In this document: piece after piece, positions 1-11,310 of the stretch
How positions within the stretch are numbered: the first letter of the stretch is position 1
How the letters are laid out: every line of letters begins with the position of its first letter
From: Scolanthus callimorphus
Lineage: Eukaryota; Cnidaria; Anthozoa; Actiniaria; Edwardsiidae
NCBI GenBank assembly: GCA_033964015.1
Contig: CM066922.1
Coordinates: 23,794,507-23,858,506 of the forward strand
Direction of reading: 5' to 3'
Length of the DNA stretch: 64,000 bases
Program-made: the position numbers and the translations under genes
Notes under the pieces: model-generated
Database searches by the model: none
What the model was told of the DNA's origin: nothing
The model's input: only the letters and a program-made list of their open reading frames with translations

Positions 1-521
1 AAACCTCCTTCTGTTTGAAAAGCTAACGGACGAGTGACTTGAGCCCGCAAACGCTTGGCGGCGGTATCGGATTGCTTCACGTGACGTGCAAATAATCCCC
101 CACCTCTACCCCCGTAATCGTTCAAAGTTTTCTTCTCGTAACTATTTAGACGGCAAGAAGGACTCAAGGATTGAGTCTTGTGTAATTATTCTAAAGCGAG
201 AAACAAATGGATTAAAACACTGCAGTTGTATGACTTATCATTAAATTCCCGTACTCTAGTCCCCAAAGTACAGATTCACTTTTAGGGGGAGATACCCGGG
301 GAGATTTACGGCGCGATCGAAAATGATATTAAAAAAACACTATTTATTGAATTTATGATATGCCGTACATTCCTTTTCTTCGCCAAAGGTTCTTCAACTT
401 TTTAGCCACACCGAGATGTGGCAAATTTCCATTTCATCATGTTCTGTCATATTTATTCGCAAACATGGCAACCGAAGAATGTGTTAATTATCCAAAAACT
501 TATTTCTCTCTCCATCTCTCT
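1..521. other. Intergenic, no recognised feature
   Basis: No ORF with protein-like composition, repeat structure or RNA motif could be recognised. It may be intron of the cbEGF gene to the right, but no exon is visible. Confidence 0.5.
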
Positions 522-873
522 AATGGAGTTGAATCTTCACCACTTGAACCGGTTGTTTTAACTCCATATAATTATTTCACTCCAAACATGGAGTTATTTC
601 ACTCCACATAAGAGTTGAATCTTCACCACTTAGTAGAGTTGTTTTCACTCCACATTACTTCACTCCCAACAAGGAGTTGTTTTTACTCCACATAGGAGTT
701 GAATCAACTCCTCAATCAAGGAGTGATTTTGCAAAGGAGTGAGCCCAACTCCGCATTGTGATTTCACTCCGGATTGGAGTTGTTTTAACTCCTATTGTGG
801 AGTGAAATCAACTCCAAAAAATTCACTCCAACAGTTGGAGTGATTTCAACTCCACATGTGGAGTTGAATCAAC
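522..873. repeat. Array of GGAGT/ACTCC short palindromes
   Basis: About 350 bp contain the pentamer GGAGT and its complement ACTCC roughly two dozen times, mostly alternating, separated by 5-20 bp spacers rich in TT and AAATCA. Each neighbouring pair is a small inverted repeat such as ACTCCacatgtGGAGT. There is no fixed period, so it is not a simple satellite. It stops just before the LINE starts at about 887. Function unknown. Confidence 0.8.
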
Positions 874-886
874 ACTCTGAAATTAA

Positions 887-3601
887 CTGTGCACCGGGTA
901 TCACTTTCACCATGTTCCGCGAAAGCACTCTAAAGGTGGCGGAGTGGGCCTTATGTTTAAAAAACGCATTGAATTTAAAAAGCTACCGCTGACCGATTTC
1001 AAATCATTTGAATATATTGATGGCATTGCCTTGTCATCCACCGGCTCCACTAGAATTGTTGTCATCTACAGGCCCCCTCCATCAAAGACAAATAAACTCA
1101 ACAGTACTATGTTTTTCCAAGAGTTTTGTACCCTGGCCGAAGGTCTAATACTCCATCAGGGTAATCTATTGATATGTGGTGACTTCAATTTTCATATGGA
1201 CACCTTGGAAAAACCTGATACTAGCAAATTTAATAAAATCCTCCAGTCATTTGGTTTGAAGCAACACGTAAATGGTCCCACTCATAAGAAAGGCCATACC
1301 CTTGACTTAGTAATAACCAGGGCAGATGATGAATTGGTAACTAGCACCATAATATGTGATCCGATGCTCTCAGATCACTCTGCCATACACTGTAAATTAC
1401 ATCTACATAAACCTCCCCTTGAAAGAGTTGAAATTAAATATCGTAAACTACGATCAATACAAATAGATTCTTTTAGGGAAGACCTGAAGAGCTCTTCACT
1501 TGTGAATAACAATTTTTCTAGCCTGCCTGAATTTCTTAATACATATGAGAATACCCTAAAGGACACCCTTGATACTCACGCCCCTGTGAAACGCCGTACG
1601 GTAACTCTAAGGCCATCGGCACCATGGTATACTGAAAACATAGCAGAGGCGAAGAGAAAGCGCAGGAGACTCGAACGTCGCTGGCGTTCATCGAGGCTCT
1701 GTGTTGACAGGCAAATGTACACCGAACAATGCAAAACTGTCAATAGCATGCTCAAGGAAGCTAAAACTGCGTACTACTCCTCGATCATTTCTGAAAATGC
1801 AAAAAACCAAAAGACTCTTTTTAACACCGTTGATAAACTTCTTCACAATAAGCTACAGAGTCGTTTCCCCTCCGAGAAATCAACATCCCAACTTGTTGAT
1901 AACTTCGCGAACTTCTTTACCAATAAAATAATAACCATTCGTGAACAGTTGGATAAGGAAGTCAGCTCAACACCTAAACTATGCGCTCCACAAATCGGGA
2001 GTCCACCTTCTACACCCCTTTTGAATTTCAGAACTTTATCTGATGAAGAAGTTGGCTCTTTGTTTGACCTGACAGTGTCGAAGTCTTGTGAGTTAGATCC
2101 TTGTCCTGCATCTATTCTCAAAGCATCAAAAACTGTCCTCCTTCCAGTCTTAACTAAAATTGTCAATATGTCTCTACAACGTGCATCCATGCCAACACAA
2201 CTAAAGGAAGCAATGGTTAGACCGAAACATAAGAAGGCCTCCCTTGACCCTGAGCAGTACTCTAGTTTTAGACCCCTTTCTAACCTCAAGTTTGTCGCAA
2301 AATTGATCGAGAAGGCAGTTGCGAGTCAGCTTAAAATACATATAACAGATAACCAACTTGAGGAGCTCTTTCAGTCTGCCTACAAAGAACTGCATAGTAC
2401 TGAGACCGCCCTCCTCAGAGTCCAGAACGACTTACTTAATTCCATTGATAACAAAAAATCTGTTGCCCTCCTTCTTCTTGACATGTCTGCTGCGTTTGAC
2501 ACAGTCGACCATGATATTCTTCTAAACCGGATGTCATCACGCTTTGGCATAGGCGGCGCAGCCCTTCAGTGGTTTCAATCATATCTCAATAACCGAAAAC
2601 AGTTTGTGGTTGTGGAAGGTGTCAGGTCAACAGTTAAAGATCTTTCCTGTGGTGTCCCCCAGGGCTCTGTACTTGGCCCTATCCTGTACCTTCTGTATAC
2701 GTCTCCCATCGGTGACATAATAAGGAGCCATGGACTTGATTTTCATCTCTACGCCGATGACATCCAACTTTATCTTCCTTTTCATCCCACAAATCAAGGC
2801 GAGCTGGAAGCAATTGATCGCATACAGGCCTGTGTCCGTGACATTGACTCATGGATGATCCACAACAAACTTAAACTGAACAGGGACAAGACTGAGCTTA
2901 TTATCATCAGTGCTCGTCATCGCCCAAGGCCAGCAATTCAATCGATTGATATCTGCAATGAAACTATAACTCCAGCACCAACCGCCAGAAATATTGGTGT
3001 CATTTTTGACCAATTCATGTCTTTTGAAGATCAAGTCTCAGCAACATGCAAAGCATGCTTTTTTCATCTCCGCAATATTGCAAAAATAAGAGACTGCCTT
3101 ACACAATCTGATACAGAAATCCTGGTACACGCTTTTATCACATCCAGACTCGATAACACCAACTCACTACTCTATGGGCTCCCTAAATTCCTTATTGACA
3201 GACTACAAAACGTGCAGAACTCAGCTGCTCGTCTTATCACACGCACTAAGAAATTTGACCATATCACTCCAACAATGAGACAATTACACTGGCTCCCTGT
3301 GAGCCAGCGCATCATTTTTAAGATACTCTTGCTGACGTACAAAGCTTTAAACGGTCTGGCTCCGAATTACATAAATGACCTTATCGAGAAATATACCCCT
3401 GCAAGGCGGTTGAGATCTTCATCCAAGCTCTTACTTAAACCAAAGACAGCCAAGCTGATCTCTTATGGAGAACGGAGTTTCCAGGTAGCAGCACCCAGTC
3501 TATGGAACACCCTCCCTGAATCCATTCGCCTAAGCCAGACCCTAAGCACTTTCAAGTCCAATTTAAAAACCCACCTTTTTAAAAAACACTATGGTTGCTA
3601 A
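887..3601 (+). CDS. LINE ORF2: partial AP endonuclease plus reverse transcriptase
   Basis: An uninterrupted reading frame of about 900 codons without its true start. Counting from a GTG at 944, the endonuclease half shows GDFNFH near residue 78 and SDHSAIH near 142. A basic linker follows, then reverse transcriptase with AFDTVDH near 516, GVPQGSVLGP near 569 and the catalytic YADDIQLY near 602. The C-terminal region has the HWLPV and LWNTLPESIR signatures usual in CR1/L2 proteins. The frame opens at 887 after a stop, in the endonuclease segment with KGGGVG, so the N-terminal third of the endonuclease is missing. The copy cannot be autonomous, yet the rest has no stop, suggesting a young insertion. 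Confidence 0.9.
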   Translation: MCTGYHFHHVPRKHSKGGGVGLMFKKRIEFKKLPLTDFKSFEYIDGIALSSTGSTRIVVIYRPPPSKTNKLNSTMFFQEFCTLAEGLILHQGNLLICGDFNFHMDTLEKPDTSKFNKILQSFGLKQHVNGPTHKKGHTLDLVITRADDELVTSTIICDPMLSDHSAIHCKLHLHKPPLERVEIKYRKLRSIQIDSFREDLKSSSLVNNNFSSLPEFLNTYENTLKDTLDTHAPVKRRTVTLRPSAPWYTENIAEAKRKRRRLERRWRSSRLCVDRQMYTEQCKTVNSMLKEAKTAYYSSIISENAKNQKTLFNTVDKLLHNKLQSRFPSEKSTSQLVDNFANFFTNKIITIREQLDKEVSSTPKLCAPQIGSPPSTPLLNFRTLSDEEVGSLFDLTVSKSCELDPCPASILKASKTVLLPVLTKIVNMSLQRASMPTQLKEAMVRPKHKKASLDPEQYSSFRPLSNLKFVAKLIEKAVASQLKIHITDNQLEELFQSAYKELHSTETALLRVQNDLLNSIDNKKSVALLLLDMSAAFDTVDHDILLNRMSSRFGIGGAALQWFQSYLNNRKQFVVVEGVRSTVKDLSCGVPQGSVLGPILYLLYTSPIGDIIRSHGLDFHLYADDIQLYLPFHPTNQGELEAIDRIQACVRDIDSWMIHNKLKLNRDKTELIIISARHRPRPAIQSIDICNETITPAPTARNIGVIFDQFMSFEDQVSATCKACFFHLRNIAKIRDCLTQSDTEILVHAFITSRLDNTNSLLYGLPKFLIDRLQNVQNSAARLITRTKKFDHITPTMRQLHWLPVSQRIIFKILLLTYKALNGLAPNYINDLIEKYTPARRLRSSSKLLLKPKTAKLISYGERSFQVAAPSLWNTLPESIRLSQTLSTFKSNLKTHLFKKHYGC

Positions 3602-3613
3602 CATGTGCCTGAG

Positions 3614-3645
<32 letters not shown>

Positions 3646-3836
3646 GTTTTACCATGTGCCTGAGAAATGTTTTACGTTTTTACCATTTTTACTCAATTTT
3701 AACTATTTTTATCATTGCTTTTATTATTATTTGTTATTTTTTATTTTTTCTTGCACAGTAAATTTCTTCTAAAGCGCTATTGAGCTATAGGAAATAGCGC
3801 TATATAAATGTAAGCATTATTATTATTATTATTATT
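887..3836 (+). mobile_element. 5'-truncated CR1/L2-type non-LTR retrotransposon
   Basis: The element enters in the middle of the endonuclease domain, runs through reverse transcriptase and a short 3' UTR with a long T run (about 3617-3643), and ends in a short hairpin-like segment (GCGCTATTGAG...AAATAGCGC) followed by (ATT)n at about 3815-3836. That 3' microsatellite tail is typical of CR1/L2-like LINEs. It lies in the intron before the first cbEGF exon; the tail is followed directly by CTCGATATTTCCAAATG, the same intron sequence that precedes the cbEGF exon at 4622, so the insertion is about 20 bp from the splice acceptor. Confidence 0.9.
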
Positions 3837-3859
3837 CTCGATATTTCCAAATGTTTCAG

Positions 3860-3979
3860 ATGTAAATGAGTGTGGGTGGTCGGATGGTTGTCATAGCAAC
3901 GCGGAGTGCATCAACACTCCCGGCTCGTATATCTGTCTATGCAACAGTGGTTACACAGGGAATGGAAAACAGTGTACAG
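3860..3979 (+). CDS. Calcium-binding EGF-like exon A
   Basis: A 120-nt exon between ATGTTTCAG and GGTTAGTAG with phase-1 introns on both sides, so the junction codon gives D-V-N-E-C. It encodes one cbEGF module with six cysteines: the DVNEC calcium-binding start, the [10 protein letters not shown] hydroxylation-type motif and C-x-SGYTGNG. cbEGF repeats occur in extracellular fibrillin-, nidogen- and fibulin-like proteins. Exons A-D share the same boundaries and much of their intron sequence, showing recent tandem exon duplication. The rest of the gene lies outside the window or is unrecognised, so the protein is not identified. Confidence 0.85.
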
Positions 3980-4124
3980 GTTAGTAGTGAGATTTAAGGT
4001 ATCGAGTATAACAGTACATTATTAGATCGTGCACCACTTTGTCTAAAGCAGTTTCAAATCTTCTTCTGAGGAGGCGATTACAGTATAGCTTTTATTAGCT
4101 GCGAACTGTTTCTAAATGTTTCAG

Positions 4125-4247
4125 AAGTGAATGAATGTGGAGGATCACATGGTTGTCATAGCAACGCACAGTGTATCAACACTCCTGCGGGCTCGTATAT
4201 GTGTAGATGCAACAGTGGTTACACAGGGAATGGAAAACATTGTCAAG
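4125..4247 (+). CDS. Calcium-binding EGF-like exon B
   Basis: A 123-nt exon after AATGTTTCAG and before GTTAGTATT, phase 1 at both ends. It encodes E-V-N-E-C, CINTPAGSYMC and [12 protein letters not shown]. It has one extra codon (Ala) in the NTPxGSY segment compared with exons A, C and D. The splice phase matches the neighbours, so any number of these modules can be joined in frame. Confidence 0.85.
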
Positions 4248-4621
4248 GTTAGTATTAAATTCAAGAGTATAGCATAACAGTACTTTACTAGAAAAATTGT
4301 GAGGTTATGATGAGATGCTATGGCGGCTTTACAGCCCATGTATAAAGTATCTTGCACAACAGAGTCACAAGAATGAGTTCCTTCGTAATGTACAAAGAAA
4401 AACAATTCAAGGGACTCCAATGCTGGAGTCACTTGTTAGATGGTGCACCACTTTGTCTAGAGCAGTTTAAAATTTTATTTTACGCAAGAAGGTACACTAG
4501 AAATACCAAACCACACTGACCACACTCCTTGTCCCAATTGCAATTTTTATACGTTGCAACGTAGTGTAGCGAACATCCGCGACACACTTGCTCTATTTCT
4601 CGATATTTCCAAATGTTTCAG

Positions 4622-4741
4622 ATGTGAATGAGTGTGGGGGGTCGCACAGTTGTGATGGAAACGCACAGTGTATCAACACTCCCGGCTCGTATTTCTGTCG
4701 ATGCAAAGGTGGTTACACAGGGAATGGAAAACAGTGTGCAG
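4622..4741 (+). CDS. Calcium-binding EGF-like exon C
   Basis: A 120-nt phase-1 exon after CCAAATGTTTCAG and before GTTAGTAGC. It encodes [21 protein letters not shown] and [12 protein letters not shown], with all six cysteines present. The upstream intron sequence TTTCTCGATATTTCCAAATG is the same as that left between the LINE tail and exon A, which dates the LINE after the exon duplication. Confidence 0.85.
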
Positions 4742-4839
4742 GTTAGTAGCGAGATGTAAAACGATAGTAAAACAAACTCTTCCTCGTTTGCTAAAACGGT
4801 ACAACTCTATCTGCTGCGAACTGTCTCGAATTGTTTCAG

Positions 4840-5386
4840 ATGTGAATGAGTGTGTGGGGTCGCGCATTTGTCATAGTAGCGCACAGTGTATCAATACTCC
4901 CGGCTCGTATATCTGTCGCCCGGGGGGGGGGGGGGGGGGGTTCTCCCAAGTAAGAGTGATAGGGGTGCTCGTCGGGACATCGGAAAATATACCCTAAAAA
5001 ATACCAGGACATGAAAAATCAACCCCCTAAAAAATACCTTATAAAACAAAATGATCCCTAAAAAATACCAACAATAAACCCTTTTTGTGATTGTTCATTG
5101 TTTCTTATCTCAAAACAGGCCATTTTTAGAGCTATAAATGAAGAAAGAAAGCCAGAAAACGTTTTGCTTGGTTTGTGACCCTTTCATTCATTTGCGTACC
5201 CCTAAAAAATACCATTTATTAGTGAAAACCACAATGTTTCTCCGATACACCCTAAAAAATACCGGCGAGTCGATTTTGACCCCTAAAAAATACGACGAGC
5301 ACCCCTATCAGGTCGACATGTGAAGAACCCCCCCGGGATCTGTCGATGCAACAGTGGTTACGCAGGGAACGGAAAACAGTGTGCAG
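4840..5386 (+). pseudogene. Calcium-binding EGF-like exon D, split by a transposon
   Basis: The exon starts at 4840 after TTGTTTCAG with D-V-N-E-C, reaches the GSYICR segment at 4918, is interrupted by a 419-bp insertion, and resumes at 5338 with a repeat of the last 8 bp (ATCTGTCG), ending at 5386 before GTTAGTATT. Without insertion and duplicate it would be 120 nt, exactly like A and C. The insertion brings frameshift and stops, so this module cannot be translated as it stands. Skipping the exon would keep the frame because all introns are phase 1. Confidence 0.85.
4919..5337. mobile_element. Non-autonomous DNA element with G-run termini and 8-bp TSD
   Basis: Target duplication ATCTGTCG lies at 4911-4918 and 5338-5345. 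The ends are inverted repeats beginning CCCGGGGGG with a run of about 18 G on the left and 7 C on the right, followed by the matched block GATAGGGGTGCTCGTCG (left) and its complement (right). The interior holds six copies of CCCTAAAAAATAC(C). There is no coding capacity. An 8-bp duplication fits the hAT superfamily, but the termini do not look like standard hAT ends. Confidence 0.8.
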
Positions 5387-6745
5387 GTTAGTATTAAAGT
5401 TACCTTGGCATGGTCATATTACTTGGGAAGACAGCAATATACAATATATATCACATCAAATTGATTTGCCAATCTAGAAACTTTATCCCGCTAGATTTCG
5501 CACAACTAGAAACGAGAATGCAGCACTACATTGCTATTGACTACATTGGTATTGACTATCTATTGCACTCAAATGTAGAACACAGATCCAGTGAGTAACC
5601 TGGATCAATGGACGATTCCAGCTAAAATGAATGCACGCAGTGCATGTTGGGCATTGCGTTACATTTCAGGAATCAAGTGCCATGTCTGCGCTTGTTGCAT
5701 CCGGGAACTCGTGTTTATACATTTCAAATGCATGTCTAAATAGTCCAGTCATTCTATGGTTTGACCCGTCACTAATTGCAACAGAAGGTTTTTCTTCACA
5801 ATATTGGTCAGTTGCACGTACTAAACAACATAATAAAAGTCCTAAAAAATCCTAGCACGGGAAAGCCTCTAAAATGAGCATCATTGATACGCGCGCTCTC
5901 CTGCAACATGAAAACGAGGCTAAAACCGGAAGTAGCGCTATTTTGCCCGTTTTAGTAGTATTTTCTTCCCGATTTTCGAGGATTTGTCGTAATTCTATGA
6001 ATGACAAGCTGTTTAATCAATTAATATGGTATTTGCATATCATTTACGCTTAAAAAGAGTGTTTTGGTTTTCGCTCAACATAAACATTAACAAAGGCGAC
6101 AAAAAAAATATGAACAGCTCTAAGGTTATCGTTTTTGTTTCAATAGTCAATAATAAATGTATATAAAGGTAAAAGCAGTTCAAAGGGAAAAAATGTCCCG
6201 AGATCATCATTAATCGGGGAGTTGCAGAGTCCCTTTGCAGTGGCAACATGAGGCGGGTGTGATCATTCTGTTAAACTTGCGGCAAGGAGTAATGATCGTA
6301 GTGTGCTACATCCTGTTGGTGCTACATCCTGTGGTACAGTTGCATCTTATAATGCGTAGAAGGTTGTCCGGCGCTCAACCAACAGCTCTTCCCCCTGCAG
6401 CCGCGATCTCCTCTCGAGTGCTATAAGTCTGCTGGAACACGTTGACGTGCTCTCGGAAACAATCGAATGAGTTGGAGTGACGCGCCACTGTAGTGTAGTT
6501 TCGCGAAGTCGTGTCCCATCCCAGGGACGTGTGTCAGGAATATTCCGACACACCTCCACTCCTAGCTGAGCTCGAATTTTCAGGACGTTCCAAACGCGTC
6601 ACAAAGTGTTGCCCTTTTGCTAGGGGATGAAATACAAATTCCCTACCGCCTGGTATGGTGTGGGGGTGCGACCGCCTGGTATGGTGTAAAATAAACGAAC
6701 AAGTTGAAGTGATCCCCCTCTGAAAGTACTATGAATAACGCTCCT
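5387..6745. other. Intron/intergenic, nothing recognised
   Basis: No further cbEGF exon is visible to the right of exon D. A 17-bp segment ACCGCCTGGTATGGTGT occurs twice at about 6645-6690. No supported gene or RNA. Confidence 0.5.
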
Positions 6746-8530
6746 TAGTTTACAGTTGACGCGGTTTCCATTGTTATTCGTAGGGAATTAACTCGGATAA
6801 TGGCTCTCAACAAACTAAAAGTCGGGGAGGGATTTGAATTCTCCAGGGAAAGGTTGGGGTTGATCAATAGAATTGAATTGAATTTCTAGGTAAATATATT
6901 GCTCATTATGGATTAATAGGTAAGTATATGGCTCATTATGGATTAATAGGTAAATATCTAGTTATTTACCTATGAATCCATAATAAGCCATATACTTACC
7001 TGTAAATCAATAATGTGTGGTTCCAGAAAATATCCCCCCCCGGAAGAGTGTTGAAAAGTGACCCCCCACCTCTCTGGAATTCCCGAAGAAAAATACAGTA
7101 TTTGTATGGAAAATATATCCTTTCCTATTATATTATCCTTCCTATGGATAATTTCTGGAACCACACAATAAGCCATTTTTACCAAGCCTTCAAGGGGCAC
7201 TGTCACGTTTGTTTCATCAAAATATTTTAAAATAAGACAAGTGTTCTACAGAAACAACTCCGAACCTATATTCTGTTTCAAATTAGTCTTAAAAAGAAAA
7301 AGAAACTTGTTCAGCCTGTTCGAAAATCAAAAATGCCAATTAGCAATCCAATTCCATCCGCTCGATTATACACGAAAATACTCCAAATTTGTATTGATCT
7401 AGCAGCTGAAAGGTTAGGTATAAAACGTAGACCATTATTTTGTTGATTTGTAGGGAGTTTGACTGCGTTTAAGCTACTTAAAATGACCCCAAGTTAGACC
7501 AAATCCATGATAGACCATGACAGTTGCCCCCTTTCACAATGACTAATTCAATTATCAACCCAAACATTTAACTAGTGAATTCAAATCCAAACACTTACCC
7601 CGAGAAAAAAAACATCCAATAATCTCAGTTTATGCATCTATGCTGACTGTCTGTCTATAACCAATATTTGCTTCTGATTATCCTTTATGCGAATCCCGTT
7701 GAACGCCACAAAACACGATTTCCGAGAACGCCTTCACTTGAACCATATTGAGAAGCGTTTGTCCAGTCTACTTGCTTGGTCTCATTGCCCATAGAGTGTG
7801 TTTAAGACGTAAACCTGAAAATACAGATAAAATCATGCCCAAGTTAATTGTATATCTAATCGTAGAGAGCAACCAACGAGCGCAAAATACCTGAAACTTG
7901 CCTTCAGTTTCTCCATCTTGAATCAGTTCCATCCGTTTTGCTAGACAGAACGTTATGCAAATTGAGCTGTAGAAGCTGTAAGCTGTCAGGGCGTGGTACA
8001 AATGAAAATAACCAGTAAGGACGTAGTTGCTTTTGTCTCTATTATTTTCGTTCTACAAAGGAGTTCTTTTGTCTGTAGTCTATTATCCTCGTTCTTTGTG
8101 TTGAGGTAGGGTATTGTTGTATTATCCAACCAGAGAGGACCTTTACGCAGCTACGTACCGACCAAAATAACAGCGCTTTAATGAGTTGCGCTTTTACAAA
8201 AGGCCGCGTGATTGATTGGACTGGCTGTTGTACGAAAACAAAAGACGTAATTCGTGTTTGGAAACCTTTGTCAATCATAGTTGAATAAATGTTGTCATTC
8301 ATTTTCTTCAGCATCACAACTTTATTGTGCATGGTAAAAATTAATTGCAATGAGTTTCTCTGGGGAACCCACTTCTATGAAAGCAGCCTAAATAACTAAC
8401 AATAGTTCCTATGGGAATCCGCTATCTTTTTCAATTGTAAACTGTACTCCTTTTCAAAACTGTTAAATTCAATGAGAAGAATGCATTTCATTTGTCCCTG
8501 TTTTCTGAAAACCTTGTCAACTGTAAACTA
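6746..8530. mobile_element. 1.78-kb TIR element, copy 1
   Basis: The ends are imperfect inverted repeats TAGTTTACAGTTGAC...GGTTT (left) and the complement of the same at 8506-8530. A nearly identical copy lies at 32541-34324 and the left boundary of the shared sequence coincides exactly with this inverted repeat, which supports a mobile unit with a TA target. Inside, 6880-7010 is a hairpin built of a repeated TATGGCTCATTATGGATTAA block, then a nested MITE. No transposase was found. A minus-strand frame at about 7890-8040 with a good donor context (CAG|GTATTT) is exon-like but unrecognised. Confidence 0.65.
7014..7167. mobile_element. Poly-C MITE, TGTGTGGTTCC family, copy 1
   Basis: Inverted ends TGTGTGGTTCCAGAAA and TTTCTGGAACCACACA, flanked by ATAA on both sides. 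Inside are a run of eight C, a second C run, and CTCTGGAATTCCCGAAGAA. The same unit is at 32808-32966, and a relative with TGTGTTTCC ends is at 24775-24974. Confidence 0.75.
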
Positions 8531-8536
8531 AGTCCG

Positions 8537-8633
8537 TTAATTACCTCGATTCTCGGCAATAACCCCAATACATCCCTCGGGCCTACGGCCCTTGGGATGT
8601 ATTGGGGTTATTGCCTCGAATCTCGGTAATTAA
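8537..8633. repeat. 97-bp near-perfect hairpin, copy 1
   Basis: TTAATTACC...GGCAATAACCCCAATACATCC is followed by a short GGGCCTACGGCCC turn and then the complementary arm. The same hairpin follows the second 1.78-kb element at 34331-34426, and the contig after the N gap begins inside an arm of another copy at 38963. Confidence 0.8.
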
Positions 8634-11310
8634 CTCTAACTTAGAGCCGTTAAAAGTTTTCGTCATCCCCCACAACTCCCTATTTGAACTAGTGCTAGGC
8701 AGTTCAAATAGGAAGCATAAAGGCCATGGCATGCCTCTTTCGGTGCGCGTGATTTTGATAAAGGCATTTCATCAAGCCCTGAAAAAATGTAGGAGAAAAT
8801 GCCATTTTGTATATAGTTGACAAACCAGGTAGATTTTTTTCTTCCTCATGCGCCGCAAATTACTCATAACCTTTTCTAAGAGTAGGATAGGTGAATCCTA
8901 CGATGTGCGTGAAGCGCGGAACAAATGACGCAAAGCGCGGAACAAATGACGCAAAGCGCGATGCAATTTTTATCGTATCCAGTTCTGAAAAATGCAAATG
9001 AATAAAAGTTGCTGCAAGTGGTTGCAGCTACCCCTCTTTCGAGAGATCCCCCTTTCGCTCGCCCAAACATAGAAAAATCATATTACTACTCCTGGCGATA
9101 AATGATCACCAGCCCTTGACGTGCGGCACCTTATGTTGTAACAAGAAGGAGTTTGGTTTTAGCGGAGGTTATTTACACGATCAAAATTCTGTTATTTGTG
9201 CCCGGGATTGCCACAATATCATCACCGCGCTCTTCGCTAGCATTATTTGTTCATGTACTACTTTTTTTCCCGTATGACCAATACATCCGTCCTATTGACT
9301 GCGCATTGCTCACTGCATATCACGGCAAACTTCAGCCATTTGGGGTTCGGATTTATTTGCTGGCAGTGTACCGGCGGCAAAGAAAAAAATGTCATTTGAA
9401 TTCCAAGTTGAGAAAAAAAAAGTGTCAAGATAGGGTACACACTAGCCCTTCTGGCTGATTTCAAATGTCGCACCCCGTGTAAGCGTGACACCGAAACAAA
9501 CATGTGCTCTCTACGCGAACGAGCAGGGATAGGTGGTCCGTGTAACAGCGCTATCGTAGTGCGTATGCAAACCGCAAACAGAAATTAGCATGTTAGTCTC
9601 TCGACAGAGCAGTTCAGGGCCGCACTTGGGCAGACTTTTCTGACTTTGCGATATAAAGCTTTGCCAGCTGATTGACTAAAACACAGCAGCGCCGACTAAA
9701 ACACAGCAGCGCTGTCTTTTTTGCCAGACTTTTGAAGGAACAATAGAATTCGCTGTCAATGAAATATAAACTCTAAACAGAGGCAGAAATAGGAAAGCAA
9801 TGGCAAACCTATTTCACGCTAGTGCTACCCAGGCCGGGGAGGGGGGGGGGGATGATTGATAAGGAAAAGCGGACCAACGTGGTTTGAATGCATTTTTATT
9901 GAGAAACCGCTGTCAAAAGTCGCTAGGAAAAGCAAGTATATTATAACTGCCTGTATGCCAAAGTTATCGCAGTCTTCTGTTTTACCCATTTAATAACTAA
10001 TTAATCATTTTTAGTATCCATTCTCTTTTGTCCCGCCTGAATTCGAAAAACGAAGCCCTTTTATGTGGACCTTTTTGTCACTTGGATGTGTGCGTGTGTG
10101 TGTGAGGGGGAGGGGGTATTTTTCTCGGTAAGAATGTTTTACCTTCTGTAAAACACTGCACGATTTTTCGGACGCCGTTTGCTTGGTGGAAATTCGTTTC
10201 ATCCCTTTATAAGTAATATGATAAACGTGATCCCCCTCAGAGCTGTTAAACGTTTTTGTCATTCCCTCTGCCCCCTTATTTGAACAGGAAGACATTTTAC
10301 AGAAAGAGAGGATCTCATTTTTCTTTGTTGCGCGCGAAGCGCGCCCTGAGTTTGAAAAACGCATATCAGATGCCTTGGAGAACAGGTACATGAAGCCTGT
10401 AAAGTTTATTCTTCATTCGCGCTGCAAGTAACAAAATAATTACTCATGTGCATGATGCGGGACCCGAATGACCAATTTCTATGTTGTAACGTCGAACTCA
10501 CGCTGCGTAAAAGAGGGTCTGTTTATTTTATAGCAAAATGCATAGTGATTATCAGCCAGGACTGGCTGTTTTTAAGGAGGAGGGTGGGGGTCCCTTGCCA
10601 AGATACACGTTTTTATAACGTAGGCATTCTGTTGAATTGGCACGGACGTGCCATCGTGTTGCGTCTTCGTGTTGCGTCGATTCCCCAAAACCATTTACAT
10701 TGATGTCTTCCTCATGCGCGCGAAGCGCGCCAAAATTTTTACTGTATTCTGTTTGAGTGAACTAGAAAAATGTACATGAAATAGAGGAAAAACAAAACAA
10801 GCAAAACATCCCCTATCGACTAAATCCGGTCAGCAGGCTTACGTGACAGGAGTAAAGAAACCGTAGTTAGATTATTGAAAAAAGGTGAAATTTAGGATCG
10901 AGCCCTGATTCGAAGTTGTAGCGTATGATCCTCCAGGCCTCTTGAGCCCTGAGCCTACCCCTCTGAGCCCTGATCCCGGCCATAATTTGCGCATTGAGCC
11001 CTGAGATTTGGGCATTGAGCCCTGAGCCCATATACCATGTTACGAGGCTGGAATGAGGAGTCTTTCAGTTTATGGAAATATAGAGCAAGTAATCTATTAT
11101 TCTAGCATTCACAAACCAGATGAACCAATAATATTGGATAAATACTCTAATCAAAAACACAAGACTGAGGCAGGGTCTAGCGCATGCTATGCTAATTGCT
11201 TTGTGTATCATTTTACAGGCCCTCAGCTATTGCACCCTCATCAGCTGGTTTAGACTAATTTTAGACAAAACTGGATGATGCATTACATCCTTTAAATTAT
11301 AACAGCAATG
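8634..11310. other. Intergenic with small repeats
   Basis: No gene recognised. Contains a 12-bp-stem hairpin CCTATTTGAACT/AGTTCAAATAGG (8679-8712), a duplicated GCGCGGAACAAATGACGCAAA block near 8925-8960, a duplicated GACTAAAACACAGCAGCGC block near 9675-9715, several GCGCGAAGCGCGC palindromes (10330, 10720), and five copies of GAGCCCTGA at 10899-11025. Confidence 0.5.
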
